Made by a program: the position numbers and the translations under genes. From assembly GCF_009834025.1 (NCBI RefSeq), contig NZ_CP047156.1, positions 3,928,067-3,992,066 on the forward strand: 64,000 nucleotides of DNA, given 5' to 3'. The stretch comes from Epidermidibacterium keratini. GTDB lineage: Bacteria > Actinomycetota > Actinomycetes > Mycobacteriales > Antricoccaceae. Every line of letters begins with the position of its first letter. Positions within the stretch are counted from its first letter, which is position 1. This document shows positions 48,359 to 57,436 of this stretch, piece by piece. The notes under the pieces are model-generated. The model saw only the letters and a program-made list of their open reading frames with translations, had not been told where the DNA came from and searched no databases.

Positions 48359-48748
48359 GTGACGGAACGGAAGCCGCATGGGATGCCGTACCAGAGTTGG
48401 ATCGACAAGCAGATCGCCGATGCCGAGGCGGCGGGCAAGTTCGATGACCTGCCCGGCAAGGGCAAGCCGCTTGACCTGTCCGATACCGATGAGCTGTGGT
48501 GGGTTAAGAAGCTGATGAAACGCGAGGGAGTGCACTACCTCCCGCCAACCCTCGCGTTGCGCAAAGAGGCCGAGCTCACCCTGGAGGCAATCGGCCAGAT
48601 GGACGACGAAGCCGACGTACGCCGCGCGCTCACTGAGCTCAACGCGAAGATCCGCGAGGCTATCCGCACCCCGCAGAGTGGACCGCCGCTGCGGCTGTCG
48701 CCCTACGACGTCGACCGGGTCGTCGGCGACTGGCGTGCCGCACGTTGA
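48359..48748 (+). CDS. DUF1992 (DnaJ homologue subfamily C member 28-like) protein
   Basis: The 129-aa cytosolic protein is of the DUF1992 family: MPYQSWIDKQIADAEAAGKFDDLPGKGKPL-type N-terminus (about 9-38), then a helical region. No J-domain is present. GTG at 48359 has TAGTCT 6 nt upstream, suggesting a leaderless mRNA. Function is not established. Confidence 0.88.
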   Translation: MTERKPHGMPYQSWIDKQIADAEAAGKFDDLPGKGKPLDLSDTDELWWVKKLMKREGVHYLPPTLALRKEAELTLEAIGQMDDEADVRRALTELNAKIREAIRTPQSGPPLRLSPYDVDRVVGDWRAAR

Positions 48749-48927
48749 CCGGTCGGATGTGGTGGCAGCGTTCGAGGCCACGCTCCGCTCGGCGATGCAG
48801 GCGACGACGAAGGTGTTACGAGAGGTCGGGCTGAGGAGGTAGCGGGATGAGCAAACGCTTCGAGTACGTCGCCGCAGACCACACCCTCGCAGGTTCTCCG
48901 CGACCTCATCGACTCACTCTGATCTGA
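48735..48927 (+). pseudogene. Two short ORFs, probably gene remnants
   Basis: A 35-codon frame (48735-48842) encodes a helical piece ending TTKVLREVGLRR. It overlaps the DUF1992 end. A second frame (48847-48927), with GGAGG before its ATG, encodes MSKRFEYVAADHTLAG and then 10 more residues. After a one-base shift, the end of the second frame would read QVLRDLIDSL and stop. No family is recognised. They look like decayed pieces of longer genes. Confidence 0.3.
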
Positions 48928-48933
48928 GCGGGT

Positions 48934-49704
48934 TTATCCGAGGCTTGGCGCCTGCGCCCACACCATCAGCCCGGTGATCGCCAGCAGCGCGAGCGAGAAA
49001 GCGACAAACCCGACCGCCCACGTCATCGCGCCGATCCGGGTCTGCCGTCCCAGGATCGCCGCGTCCGACGTACGAGCCTTGCGTCGACGGTGCAGGTCCA
49101 CGAGCCCGAATGCGGCACGGACGCCGCCGATGCTCATCAGCGACCCGACCAGCATCAACAACCAACCGAGCAGGCGCTGGTCGTTCCAGTACCAGAGCGC
49201 GCCATACACCCCGAGCTGCGCAACCAGCACGAGTACGCCGAACGCGTTACGCACGAAGACGAGCGCGACCAGCAGCAGGCCGATGAGTGCAGCCATCCCC
49301 CAACCGGCGTGCCGGTAGATGACGGACGCGAGCAGCACGAACCCGGCGACCGGCGGCGCGGTGTAGCCCGCGACGTAGAGAAAGAAAATGCCGACTCCGT
49401 GCGGTTTGCCGCGCGAGAGCGTGAGGCCACTCGTGTCGTGGTTGAGGTTGATCGACTCGATCGTGCGGCCGACAAACCAGCCGACCACCACGTGTCCGAG
49501 CTCGTGCACGGTGGTGATCGCGTAGCGGACGTAGCGCCAACTGCCGTCGAGGCCCACCAGCAGTACGGCGAGCGCGACCGCGGCGGCCAGGTCAAGGCGG
49601 GAGATCTCGCCGGTGGCAAAGAAGCGGTCGGAGACGAATCCGGCGGCGAGCGCCTGGCCGGTGGCTGCAGCGTCGATCAAGCCACCAAGGCTACCGGCCG
49701 GCAA
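48934..49704 (-). CDS. M50B-like membrane metalloprotease
   Basis: The 256-aa multi-pass membrane protein has the zinc-protease motif HELGH (in [14 protein letters not shown], about residue 66). Five to six hydrophobic spans follow, including [23 protein letters not shown]. This matches the M50B-like group of uncharacterised actinobacterial proteins. Whether it is an active site-2-type protease is uncertain. The TTG start at 49704 is tentative (TTG 49680 also fits), as neither has a good ribosome site. It is divergent from cysK. Confidence 0.75.
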   Translation of the reverse strand: MPAGSLGGLIDAAATGQALAAGFVSDRFFATGEISRLDLAAAVALAVLLVGLDGSWRYVRYAITTVHELGHVVVGWFVGRTIESINLNHDTSGLTLSRGKPHGVGIFFLYVAGYTAPPVAGFVLLASVIYRHAGWGMAALIGLLLVALVFVRNAFGVLVLVAQLGVYGALWYWNDQRLLGWLLMLVGSLMSIGGVRAAFGLVDLHRRRKARTSDAAILGRQTRIGAMTWAVGFVAFSLALLAITGLMVWAQAPSLG

Positions 49705-49808
49705 TCCACCTGGTGGGCACGCCTCCCCCGGGCCTGCTTCGTGGCGTAGGCTCGCGGATGAAAGTTGAATCTTCTACCGAGAAATCTCCTATTGGAGCGA
49801 GGTTGCGC

Positions 49809-50738
49809 ATGAACGTCTTCGAGAACGTCTCCGATCTGGTCGGCCGCACCCCGTTGGTCAAGATCAACCGGATCATCGACCCGCAGCAGGCCACGGTGCT
49901 CGCCAAGCTGGAGTTCTACAACCCGGCGAACTCGGTCAAGGACCGCATCGGCAAGTCCATCATCGACGCCGCTGAAGCCTCCGGCGAGCTGAAGCCGGGC
50001 GGCTCGATCGTGGAGGGTACGTCGGGCAACACCGGCATCGCCCTGGCCATGGTCGGCGCCGCACGCGGCTACCACGTCATCCTCACGATGCCGGAGTCGA
50101 TGTCGAAGGAGCGGCGTGCACTGCTGCGCGCCTACGGCGCCGAGCTGGTGCTGACCGATCCGAAGCTCGGCATGAAAGGCGCAGTGGAGAAGGCGAAGGA
50201 GATCGCCAAGGAGCGCGGCGCGGTCGAGGCCCGCCAGTTCGCGAACGAGGCCAACCCGAAGATCCACTACGAGACCACCGGCCCGGAGATCTGGAAGGAC
50301 ACCGACGGCACGGTCGACATCGTCGTACTCGGCATCGGCACCGGCGGCACCATCACCGGCGCCGGTCGCTACCTCAAGGAGCAGAACCCCGACATCTCGC
50401 TGATCGCGGTGGAGCCGGCCGAGTCACCGATCCTCAACGGCGGCGAGCCCGGTCCGCACCGCATCCAAGGCATTGGCGCGAACTTCGTGCCGGAGATCCT
50501 GGACCGCGAGATCTATGACGAGGTCATCGACGTCGACGCCGACACCGCCATCGAGTGGGCCCGCGAGGCGGCCAAGAAGGAGGGCCTGATGGTGGGCATC
50601 TCCTCCGGCGCCGCGCTGAAGGCGACCGCCGAGATCGCCGCGCGCCCCGAGAACGCCGGCAAGACGATCGTGGTGATCATCCCGTCGTTCGGCGAGCGCT
50701 ACCTGTCGACCGACCTGTACAAGGATCTGCTGGACTAG
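49809..50738 (+). CDS. cysK: Cysteine synthase A
   Basis: This PLP enzyme makes cysteine from O-acetylserine and sulfide. The 309-aa product has the PLP lysine in [11 protein letters not shown], the phosphate/substrate loop [13 protein letters not shown], and [18 protein letters not shown] at 49809 has GAGG seven nt upstream. The frame is open further up, and an in-frame ATG at 49758 follows a TAGGCT box by 5 nt, so a longer leaderless form cannot be excluded. cysE follows, separated by a hairpin. Confidence 0.97.
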   Translation: MNVFENVSDLVGRTPLVKINRIIDPQQATVLAKLEFYNPANSVKDRIGKSIIDAAEASGELKPGGSIVEGTSGNTGIALAMVGAARGYHVILTMPESMSKERRALLRAYGAELVLTDPKLGMKGAVEKAKEIAKERGAVEARQFANEANPKIHYETTGPEIWKDTDGTVDIVVLGIGTGGTITGAGRYLKEQNPDISLIAVEPAESPILNGGEPGPHRIQGIGANFVPEILDREIYDEVIDVDADTAIEWAREAAKKEGLMVGISSGAALKATAEIAARPENAGKTIVVIIPSFGERYLSTDLYKDLLD

Positions 50739-50758
50739 CGGTGGCACTGCTGACCCGC

Positions 50759-50800
50759 GGCGAGCACACCTATGCCCCTGAGCGGGTAGGTGTGCTCGCC
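50759..50800 (+). promoter_or_regulatory. 13-bp hairpin enclosing the cysE start codon
   Basis: Perfect arms GGCGAGCACACCT (50759-50771) and AGGTGTGCTCGCC (50788-50800) are followed by CGTTTTC. The preferred cysE GTG (50792) lies in the 3' arm. It could be a partial terminator after cysK or a structure hiding the cysE start. Confidence 0.7.
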
Positions 50801-51340
50801 CGTTTTCGGGAGGACATCGCGGTCGCGAAGTCGAAGGACCCAGCCTCGGCGGGCACCCTCACGATGGCGCTGACCTATCCGGGCCTGCAGGCGATCTGGG
50901 CGCATCGGCTGATCCATCGCCTCTGGCACGGCAGTACGCCGAGGCTGCTGGTGCGGCTCGCGGCGTACCTCGTGCGCATGGTGACCGGGATCGAGATTCA
51001 CCCCGGCGCCCGCATTGGGCGACGGTTCTTCATCGACCACGGCATGGGCGTGGTGATCGGCGAGACCGCCGAGATCGGTGACGACGTGATGCTCTATCAC
51101 GCGGTGACGTTGGGCGGACGCAGCATGGACCGCGTCAAGCGACATCCCACACTCGGTGACCAGGTCACGGTCGGTGCGGGCGCGCGCATCCTCGGCCCCG
51201 TCATCATCGGCGCGCGGGCCCAGGTGGGAGCCAACGCCGTGGTGGTCCACGACGTACCGCCGGGGACGGTCGCGGTCGGCATCCCGGCGCGCGCAGTCTC
51301 GCCGCAAGAGGTCGAACCTGCGCTCATGTACTACATCTAG
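50792..51340 (+). CDS. cysE: Serine O-acetyltransferase
   Basis: This enzyme makes O-acetylserine, the substrate of CysK. The left-handed hexapeptide-repeat fold is visible from about residue 65: [31 protein letters not shown], with the catalytic His-Asp region, then LYHAVTLGG and [23 protein letters not shown] at 50792 gives 182 aa beginning LARFREDIA, where the family normally starts. GTG at 50741 (199 aa) is an alternative that would read through the hairpin. The gene is co-directional with cysK. Confidence 0.93.
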   Translation: MLARFREDIAVAKSKDPASAGTLTMALTYPGLQAIWAHRLIHRLWHGSTPRLLVRLAAYLVRMVTGIEIHPGARIGRRFFIDHGMGVVIGETAEIGDDVMLYHAVTLGGRSMDRVKRHPTLGDQVTVGAGARILGPVIIGARAQVGANAVVVHDVPPGTVAVGIPARAVSPQEVEPALMYYI

Positions 51341-51355
51341 GCGCCAGACCCCTTA

Positions 51356-51418
51356 CCACGCGCGGTGGGTTTTACCCCGCTATCGGGCGATTATCGGGGT
51401 GAAACCCACCGCGCGTGG
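51356..51418. terminator. Long hairpin between convergent cysE and mtr (family P2)
   Basis: Perfect 17-bp arms CCACGCGCGGTGGGTTT (51356-51372) and their complement (51402-51418) have an inner CCCCG/CGGGG stem. The arms share their sequence with the hairpin at 16089-16147. A bidirectional terminator is likely. Confidence 0.78.
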
Positions 51419-51444
51419 GCGGCGCGGGTAGTGCCGGCGCGCAG

Positions 51445-52836
51445 TCAGGCCGGCGGCTCTAATCCCAGGAGCGCGTTTTCGACGACTTCGGCCAGCGCCG
51501 GGTGGATCCAGTACTGCCCGCGAGCGACCTCGTGCGCGGTCTGCCCGAACGATGCCGCCTGGATGAGCGGCTGGATCACCGTCGAGGCCTGGTAACCCAG
51601 GATGTGCGCGCCGAGGATGTGGCCCGTGGCGCGGTCGGCAAGCACCTTGCAGAAGCCGAGCTGGTCTTCCATCGCCCAGCCGTAGGCGACATCGCCGTAC
51701 TTCTGGATCTTGACCAGGTAGTCGGCGCCCTCGGCAACCAGCTGCTGCTCGGTCTTGCCCACCGAGGCGATCTGCGGGTAGCCGAAGACCGCATGCGGCA
51801 CGAACCGGTGGTCGGAGGCGATGAGATCGTCGGGATGGGTGAGGTTGTGCGCGATCGTGCGCGCCTCGAGGTTGGCGACGTGCTTGAGCTGCCAGTCGCT
51901 GCTGATATCGCCGAGGGCCCACACTCCCGGGACGTTCGTGCGCTGGTACTCATCGACGATGATCCGCCCGTCGGGATGCATCGCGATGCCGCCGGCCCGC
52001 GCGTCGATGAGGTCGGTGTTGGGCTCGCGGCCTATCGCGATCAGCACCGTCTCGGCCTGGTAGGTGCGCGAGCCTTCCGGGGACTCGGTCGCGAGGGTCC
52101 ACACGCCATTGGAGTACTCGGCACCGACGACCGTGGTGTTCAGGCGCAGCCCGTTGTTCTTCACGGCGTACTCGGTGAAGACCTCCGAGACCGTCTCGTC
52201 TTCGTCGCGCAGCGCGATGTCGCTGCGCTGCAGCCATTCCAGTTCGACGCCGAAGGTAGCGAAGACATGCGCGAACTCGGCGGCGATGAAGCCGGCGCCG
52301 ATGATGATCATCCGCTTGGGCAGCTCGTCCATGCGCATCACGGTGTCGTTGGTGTGTACGCCGCGCGACGGGTCGGCATGCTCCAGGCCCGGGATACTGG
52401 GCATGATGGGCCGCCCACCGGCGGCCACCACGACCTGGTCGGCGGTGATGACCTCGCCGGTGCCGGTGTCGATCGTGCGCTCGCCGACAAACTTCGCCTC
52501 GCCCTTGTAGACCGTGACGTTGGGCAGGCTCTGCCGGTAGCGCTCTCCGGCGGGTGGGATCTGGTCAATGCGACCGAAGACACGGTCGCGGATGGCCGGC
52601 CAGTCGACCTCCGCCTCGGCGTGGGTGATGCCGAGGCGCTGCGCGTGGGTCGCGGCGCCCACCACATCGGCGGGATAGACGAACATCTTGGTGGGGATGC
52701 AGCCGACGTTCAGGCAGGTGCCGCCAAACACGCCCTTCTCGATGATCGCGATGTCGAGATCGTCGTGATCCGGTCCGATGATGGAGTTTCCGGAGCCGGT
52801 GCCAATAATGACCAAGTCGAAGTGCCGTGTCTGCAT
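51445..52836 (-). CDS. mtr: Mycothione reductase
   Basis: This NADPH-dependent flavoprotein reduces oxidised mycothiol. The 463-aa pyridine nucleotide-disulfide oxidoreductase has the FAD start LVIIGTGSGNS, the redox-active GGTCLNVGCIPTKMF (two cysteines about 42 and 47), the NAD(P) motif IIIGAGFIAAEFAHVF, ALGDI, and the C-terminal HPALAEVVENAL with the catalytic His/Glu. It lies 4 bp after the ion-channel-like gene on the same strand, so the two are likely co-transcribed. Confidence 0.95.
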   Translation of the reverse strand: MQTRHFDLVIIGTGSGNSIIGPDHDDLDIAIIEKGVFGGTCLNVGCIPTKMFVYPADVVGAATHAQRLGITHAEAEVDWPAIRDRVFGRIDQIPPAGERYRQSLPNVTVYKGEAKFVGERTIDTGTGEVITADQVVVAAGGRPIMPSIPGLEHADPSRGVHTNDTVMRMDELPKRMIIIGAGFIAAEFAHVFATFGVELEWLQRSDIALRDEDETVSEVFTEYAVKNNGLRLNTTVVGAEYSNGVWTLATESPEGSRTYQAETVLIAIGREPNTDLIDARAGGIAMHPDGRIIVDEYQRTNVPGVWALGDISSDWQLKHVANLEARTIAHNLTHPDDLIASDHRFVPHAVFGYPQIASVGKTEQQLVAEGADYLVKIQKYGDVAYGWAMEDQLGFCKVLADRATGHILGAHILGYQASTVIQPLIQAASFGQTAHEVARGQYWIHPALAEVVENALLGLEPPA

Positions 52837-52840
52837 ACCG

Positions 52841-53557
52841 TTAATCTTGCTCCGCCTCGTCGCGCGGTGGGTCGGCGGGCACCCGACGCGCGATTCGCTG
52901 CATGGACAGCCCGACGAGGTACGACGTCAGCCCGGCGAGGAAGGCGAGCCCGGCAAGCTGTTCGAACATCATCACCCCTCGCGCGAGCGGCCGTGCCGGC
53001 ACGATGTCAGACAGCCCCGTGCTCGAGAGGTTCGTGACCGAGAGGAACAGCAGCTCAGTCCACGTGCGCGGCTCGCCGGGGTTGATCGGCCCGGTGAAGG
53101 ACCCAGGCTGCAGCACCTGTACGAAGAGGTAGACATAGGAGAACGCCCACGCCAGCAGCGTAAATGTCGCACCGATCGCAAAGAGGTCGTCTCGGGTGAC
53201 GACGAGATCGCGCACCATGTAGGAGATCAGCGAGTACGCCGTGACGAAGTAGAAGAGTGCGTGGACCGCGGCCGACGTGGCCTCGACCCACGTGTCATCA
53301 CGAAGCGCGCTCAACACCGCAAAGATCACCACGACGGCGGCGATCGCGGCGATCAGCGAGGTCGGCACCGGAGAGTGACGTACGACGTGCACCGCCAGGC
53401 AGAGCACGATGATGCCGAAGACCTCAAACAGCACCCGCCCGGCGCCCGCGTCTTCGATCAGCGGGTAGATGATCAGCCCGAGCAGCTGCGCTCCGAGCAG
53501 GAATGCTGACGGATGCCGCGCGAAGTGATTGCGGCGGTGTCGGCGTGCAGTGTCCAT
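52841..53557 (-). CDS. Ion-channel-like membrane protein with atypical filter
   Basis: The 238-aa protein has about six spans. The last pair flanks a re-entrant-type loop (TELLFLSVTNLSSTGLSDIVP, in parts about 170-190), which matches the pore helix and filter position of two-helix potassium channels. The usual T-x-G-Y-G-D is replaced by STGLSD, so potassium selectivity is doubtful. The N-terminus is basic, and no regulatory RCK domain is present. It precedes mtr in a probable operon. Confidence 0.72.
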   Translation of the reverse strand: MDTARRHRRNHFARHPSAFLLGAQLLGLIIYPLIEDAGAGRVLFEVFGIIVLCLAVHVVRHSPVPTSLIAAIAAVVVIFAVLSALRDDTWVEATSAAVHALFYFVTAYSLISYMVRDLVVTRDDLFAIGATFTLLAWAFSYVYLFVQVLQPGSFTGPINPGEPRTWTELLFLSVTNLSSTGLSDIVPARPLARGVMMFEQLAGLAFLAGLTSYLVGLSMQRIARRVPADPPRDEAEQD

Positions 53558-53684
53558 GTCGGTGAACTGTACTGGCAGGGCCCGCGCGATCGCGGCGCAT
53601 CGCGCCTACCCACGCTGCGTTGAACTCGTGTGAAAATTGCCGCAAACCGGCGACACATCACAGTGAAACGGCAAGGATGATCGC

Positions 53685-54680
53685 ATGTCGGTCCCCCATC
53701 CCACGTCGCAGGCCACGCCGGCCCGTCGTCGTACTCGCAAGTCAGGCAACGTCCCGCACCTGTTCTTGGAGTTCGACCGTCGCGAGTGGGAGGAGCTCGC
53801 CGAAAACACGCCGCTTCCGTTGAGCTCGGCCGAGCTCGAGCAGATCCGCGGCATCGGCGAGTCGATCGATCTCGACGAGGTGCAGTCGGTCTACCAGCCG
53901 CTCTCGCGGCTGCTGAACCTCTACGCCGGCGGCACCCATGCGGTCTGGGAGGCGCAGCGGGAGTTCCTGCGCTCGACCGAGAAGAAGGTGCCCTTCATCA
54001 TCGCGGTCTCTGGGTCGGTCGCGGTCGGCAAGTCGACGACCGCGCGCCTGCTGCAGACCCTGCTCTCGCGCTGGCCCAACACGCCCGAGGTCGAGCTGAT
54101 CACCACCGACGGGTTCCTGTATCCCAACGCCGTACTCGAGGAGCGCGGCTTGCTGGAGCGCAAGGGCTTCCCGGAGTCCTACGACCGGCGGGCCCTGCTG
54201 CAGTTCGTGGCCGAGGTCAAGGCCGGCCGGGCCGAGGTCGCGGCACCGCTCTATTCCCACCTGGTCTATGACGTCACCGACGAGAAGAAGCTGGTGCGTA
54301 CGCCGGACATCCTGATCATCGAAGGGCTGAACGTCCTGCAGCACGGCGTCTCGACCAACGGCAAGGTCCCGGCCGTCTTCCTGTCGGACTTCTTCGACTT
54401 CTCGATCTACGTCGACGCGCAGGAGTCGATCATCAAGCAGTGGTACGTCGACCGCTTCCTGGCGCTACGCGAGACGGCGTTCAGCGACCCAAACTCGTTT
54501 TTCAAGCGCTTCGCCTCGCTGTCGTACGACGAGGCCGTCGCGACCGCATCGGGCATTTGGGACTCGATCAACGGGCCCAACCTGACCCAGAACATCCTGC
54601 CGACCCGCTCGCGCGCCCGGCTGATTCTCACCAAGGGCGCCGACCACCAGGTCGAGCGGATCCGGCTGCGCCGCATCTAG
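53685..54680 (+). CDS. coaA: Pantothenate kinase (type I)
   Basis: This enzyme catalyses the first committed step of coenzyme A synthesis. The 331-aa product has Walker [13 protein letters not shown] (about 110-121), the TTDGFLYPN substrate loop, KGFPESYD, and the C-terminal [20 protein letters not shown] region. AAGGA lies seven nt before the ATG. It is slightly longer than E. coli CoaA because of a basic N-terminal extension. A frameshifted SDR gene begins 17 bp downstream. Confidence 0.97.
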   Translation: MSVPHPTSQATPARRRTRKSGNVPHLFLEFDRREWEELAENTPLPLSSAELEQIRGIGESIDLDEVQSVYQPLSRLLNLYAGGTHAVWEAQREFLRSTEKKVPFIIAVSGSVAVGKSTTARLLQTLLSRWPNTPEVELITTDGFLYPNAVLEERGLLERKGFPESYDRRALLQFVAEVKAGRAEVAAPLYSHLVYDVTDEKKLVRTPDILIIEGLNVLQHGVSTNGKVPAVFLSDFFDFSIYVDAQESIIKQWYVDRFLALRETAFSDPNSFFKRFASLSYDEAVATASGIWDSINGPNLTQNILPTRSRARLILTKGADHQVERIRLRRI

Positions 54681-54697
54681 ACCGGAGGCCGACCGGC

Positions 54698-55620
54698 ATG
54701 TCCGAGGCTGCTGACCGCTTCACTGAGCGGACCGCGATCGTCACCGGTGCCGGCAGCGTCGGCGACGGCGACTCGGTCGGATTCGCCATCGCCCGAACAC
54801 TCGCGCGGCAAGGTGCGAACGTCGTACTCGTCGACCGCGCGACCGACCTCGCCGAGCACTCGGCGACGGGACCGCGGCAGACGGCGTGCCCGAGTCACGC
54901 CTGCTGGTGGCCGAGGCAGACGTCACCAGCGAGACGGACTGCGCCCGCGTGGCCGCTGCCGCACTCGATCGCTTCGGCGCTATCAGCGTGCTGGTCAACA
55001 ACGTGGGCGTGACCGGACCCTCCGGTGACGCTGTCGCGCTGGACCCGGCCGAGTGGGAACGCGCCCTCGCGATCAACGTGACCTCGATGATGCTGATGGC
55101 CCGCGTATCGGTGCCGCACATGCCCAGCGACGGGACCGCGGCAATCGTCAACATCTCTTCTGGCGCAGGCCTTCGCGGCGGACATCACTCCCTGCTGTAT
55201 CCGACGTCCAAGGGTGCCGTGGTCAACATGACCCGGGCAATGGCGGTGCACCACGGCCGCGCCGGCGTACGCGTCAACTGCGTCGCGCCCGGTCTGATCT
55301 ACACACCGATGGTGGCCCGTCGCGGAATGTCCGACGAGCAGCGTCAGGCTCGGGCGGAACACAACCTGCTCGGCATCGAGGGCCGCGCCGACGACGTCGC
55401 CGACGCGGTCGCGTTCCTCGCCAGTGACGAGGCGCGCTGGATCACCGGCGTCATCCTTCCGGTCGACGGTGGCGAGTACGCCGGCGATCCGTCGCTCCCG
55501 GTCCGCAGAATGCCAGGCAGACCTGACCGGCGGCCTCACGGCGTAGTCACCGTGTCGGTTAGCCCTCGACCTTCATCTCGCCCATTTCGCCCCAGCCGTC
55601 GCCCTCGACCTGCCGGCTGA
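54698..55620 (+). pseudogene. Short-chain dehydrogenase/reductase with frameshift
   Basis: The N-terminal part (from ATG 54698, GGAGG nine nt upstream) encodes TAIVTGAGSVGDGDSVGFAIA, an SDR cofactor site, and runs to DLAEHSA. The rest of the enzyme is in a different frame from about 54860: DGVPESRLLVAEADVT, NNVGVTG, the catalytic Ser region NISSGAG, YPTSKGA (Tyr/Lys) and VDGGEYAG. A single-base loss (or two-base gain) between about 54845 and 54886 would explain it. It may be a real pseudogene or a sequencing error. The C-terminal frame runs 62 bp into the convergent monooxygenase gene, so its natural end is uncertain. Confidence 0.8.
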
Positions 55621-55882
55621 CGATCTTCGGCGTCGACTCAAGCGCCTGCGGCAGCTCCTTCATCGCCTTCGCGAAGTGATCGGAGCTCACGTGCGGCTCG
55701 GCGCCGTCGTCGGTGAATGCCTCGACGAGGACGAACTCGCTCGGGTCCTCGACGCTGCGTGACCACTCGAACCACAGGTTGCCTGGCTCGGCGCGCGTCG
55801 CCTTCGTGAAGTCGTCGACCAGGTCAAGCCAGCGATCGGTCCACTCCGGTTTCGTCTTGAACTTGACCACGATGAGATACAA
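55559..55882 (-). CDS. Putative quinol monooxygenase (ABM/YgiN fold)
   Basis: The 107-aa ferredoxin-like dimeric-barrel protein has LYLIVVKFKTKPEW at the start, EPGNLWFEWSRSVEDPSEFVLVEAF in the core, and SSDHFAKAMKELP. Such proteins oxidise quinols or act in polyketide/aromatic metabolism. TTG at 55882 puts the first beta strand at the N-terminus and has AAAGG about nine nt upstream; an ATG at 55954 (131 aa) is the alternative. It is divergent from an IclR regulator and convergent with the SDR gene. Confidence 0.82.
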   Translation of the reverse strand: MYLIVVKFKTKPEWTDRWLDLVDDFTKATRAEPGNLWFEWSRSVEDPSEFVLVEAFTDDGAEPHVSSDHFAKAMKELPQALESTPKIVSRQVEGDGWGEMGEMKVEG

Positions 55883-55981
55883 CGGGCCGCCGCCTTTCGC
55901 TTCGATGAATTCGTTGCGCCTACCGACGTGATCGTCGGGGTAGATGGATTCCACGTCAAGACGAAGGCAGGATCTACGACT

Positions 55982-56779
55982 ATGACATCGCGCAGCGTGT
56001 CCTCGCGTCCGCCGGCCGACCGGTCCGCGGACGGACCGCTGCAGCGCGCGCTCGGCATCATCGAGCTCGTCGCCGAACGCGGCGGCGCCAGCGCCCGCGA
56101 GATCGCCGACGGACTCGGCTTGCCACTGCCCACCGTCTACCGGCTCGCGGGCGAGCTCGCCGACGCCGGCTACCTAGTGCATATCCGCAGCGAGCGGCGC
56201 TACGAGCTCGGCACGGAATTGCACCGGCTCGGGATGTCGCTGCACCGCCAGCTCGGGTTATCACGGCCGGTCACCCGCGAGGTGGCGCGGCTGCATGAGT
56301 CGACCGGCTGCGCGGCCTACCTCGCGGTGTTGCGCGGCTCGGAGCTTGTCATGGTCCACGTGGTGGACTCCCCCGACTGTCCGCGGCTGCAGCCCATGCG
56401 CTTCGGCTTCCACGAGGTCCCGCACGCGACGGCGTTCGGCAAGGTGCTGCTGGCAGACCTGGACGTGCCGACGCGCGATGAGTACCTGCAGCGCAACCCG
56501 CTGCGCACGCTCACCGCTCACACGACGGTCGACCGTGACGCCCTGGACCAGGAGCTGACCGATGTCGCGAACCGCGGGATCGCCTGGGAGCGCGAGGAGT
56601 TCTTGGCCGGCTGGGCCTGCGCCGCCGTACCGCTGCGTCGACCGGATGCCGGGCTGCTCGGAGCCGTCGCGGTGTCTGCGCAGCCTGACCGCCTGGTGCC
56701 ACGCCAGCCGCAGATCGAGGCACGCCTGCGCCAAGTCGCATCGCGTATCGCGGCACTGCTGCGCGGCGTAACGCGGTGA
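55982..56779 (+). CDS. IclR family transcriptional regulator
   Basis: The 265-aa regulator has an N-terminal winged HTH (about 20-75, SAREIADGLGLPLPTVYRLAGEL) and a C-terminal effector-binding GAF-like domain (about 95-250, with HATAFGKVLLADL and the GIAWEREEF motif). It probably controls the divergent monooxygenase and/or the downstream dehydrogenase pair. ATG 55982 has AGGA about 9 nt upstream. Confidence 0.92.
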   Translation: MTSRSVSSRPPADRSADGPLQRALGIIELVAERGGASAREIADGLGLPLPTVYRLAGELADAGYLVHIRSERRYELGTELHRLGMSLHRQLGLSRPVTREVARLHESTGCAAYLAVLRGSELVMVHVVDSPDCPRLQPMRFGFHEVPHATAFGKVLLADLDVPTRDEYLQRNPLRTLTAHTTVDRDALDQELTDVANRGIAWEREEFLAGWACAAVPLRRPDAGLLGAVAVSAQPDRLVPRQPQIEARLRQVASRIAALLRGVTR

Positions 56780-56881
56780 GTAGGCCGTTCTCACTGGCTG
56801 AGAATCAACCTACGTGCGTCGTCGTGAATCGGCTTAGCGTGCATACACCCATCGCAGCATCGCACACACCGGAGGCGCACT

Positions 56882-57436
56882 ATGGCGCACGAAGGGCAGT
56901 ACGACGAGGTCCCCCAGTCGCCGGAGCAGGTCGCGACCGGTGACGGCGACGCGCCGCCGGAGGAGCTCACCGACCAGCAGGCCAAATTGCTCATCCGGGT
57001 GCTGCGGGTGGCCTATCCGCATCCGAGCTTCCCCGATGCGCCGTACGACCGGGCCAGCAAGGCGGTGCAGGACGCTGAGGGCGCGGACGACGTACTCGTC
57101 GCCGGGCTGCGTGACCTGGACGAACGCGCCGGGGGCGACTTCGCCGCTCTCGACGACGAGCAAGCAACGGAGATTCTCAAGGCGGTCGACGGCTCGCCGT
57201 TCTTCACGCTGATCAAGGCCACCACCGTGGTCGCGCTGTACGACGACCACGAGGTGTGGGATCTGCTCGGCTACGAGGGCAGCTCGTTCGACAAGGGCGG
57301 ATATCTCAACCGCGGCTTCGACGACCTCGACTGGCTGCCAGACCCGCGCATCGAGGAGTACGACGGCGCGCCGCGTCCCGAGCTCGTCACCGAAACCGCC
57401 GAAACCGCGCAGTCACCGGCAAAGGAGCAGCGATGA
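56882..57436 (+). CDS. Gluconate 2-dehydrogenase subunit 3-like protein
   Basis: The 184-residue protein is of the small (gamma) subunit family: LLIRVLRVAYPHPSFPDAPYDRA, SPFFTLIKATTVVALYDDHEVWDLLGYEGSSFDKGGYL-type core (about 105-145) and RGFDDLDWLPDP. Usual members have a Tat signal; this one has none, so the complex may stay cytosolic. GGAGG stands six nt before the ATG. The stop overlaps the GMC subunit start (ATGA), as expected for partners. Confidence 0.85.
   Translation: MAHEGQYDEVPQSPEQVATGDGDAPPEELTDQQAKLLIRVLRVAYPHPSFPDAPYDRASKAVQDAEGADDVLVAGLRDLDERAGGDFAALDDEQATEILKAVDGSPFFTLIKATTVVALYDDHEVWDLLGYEGSSFDKGGYLNRGFDDLDWLPDPRIEEYDGAPRPELVTETAETAQSPAKEQR

Noticed and set aside
49741-49808. 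Cysteine-responsive leader peptide or riboswitch before cysK
   Set aside because: The short in-frame leader codes no cysteines and no known riboswitch core could be traced; it is more likely plain 5' leader or an alternative start.
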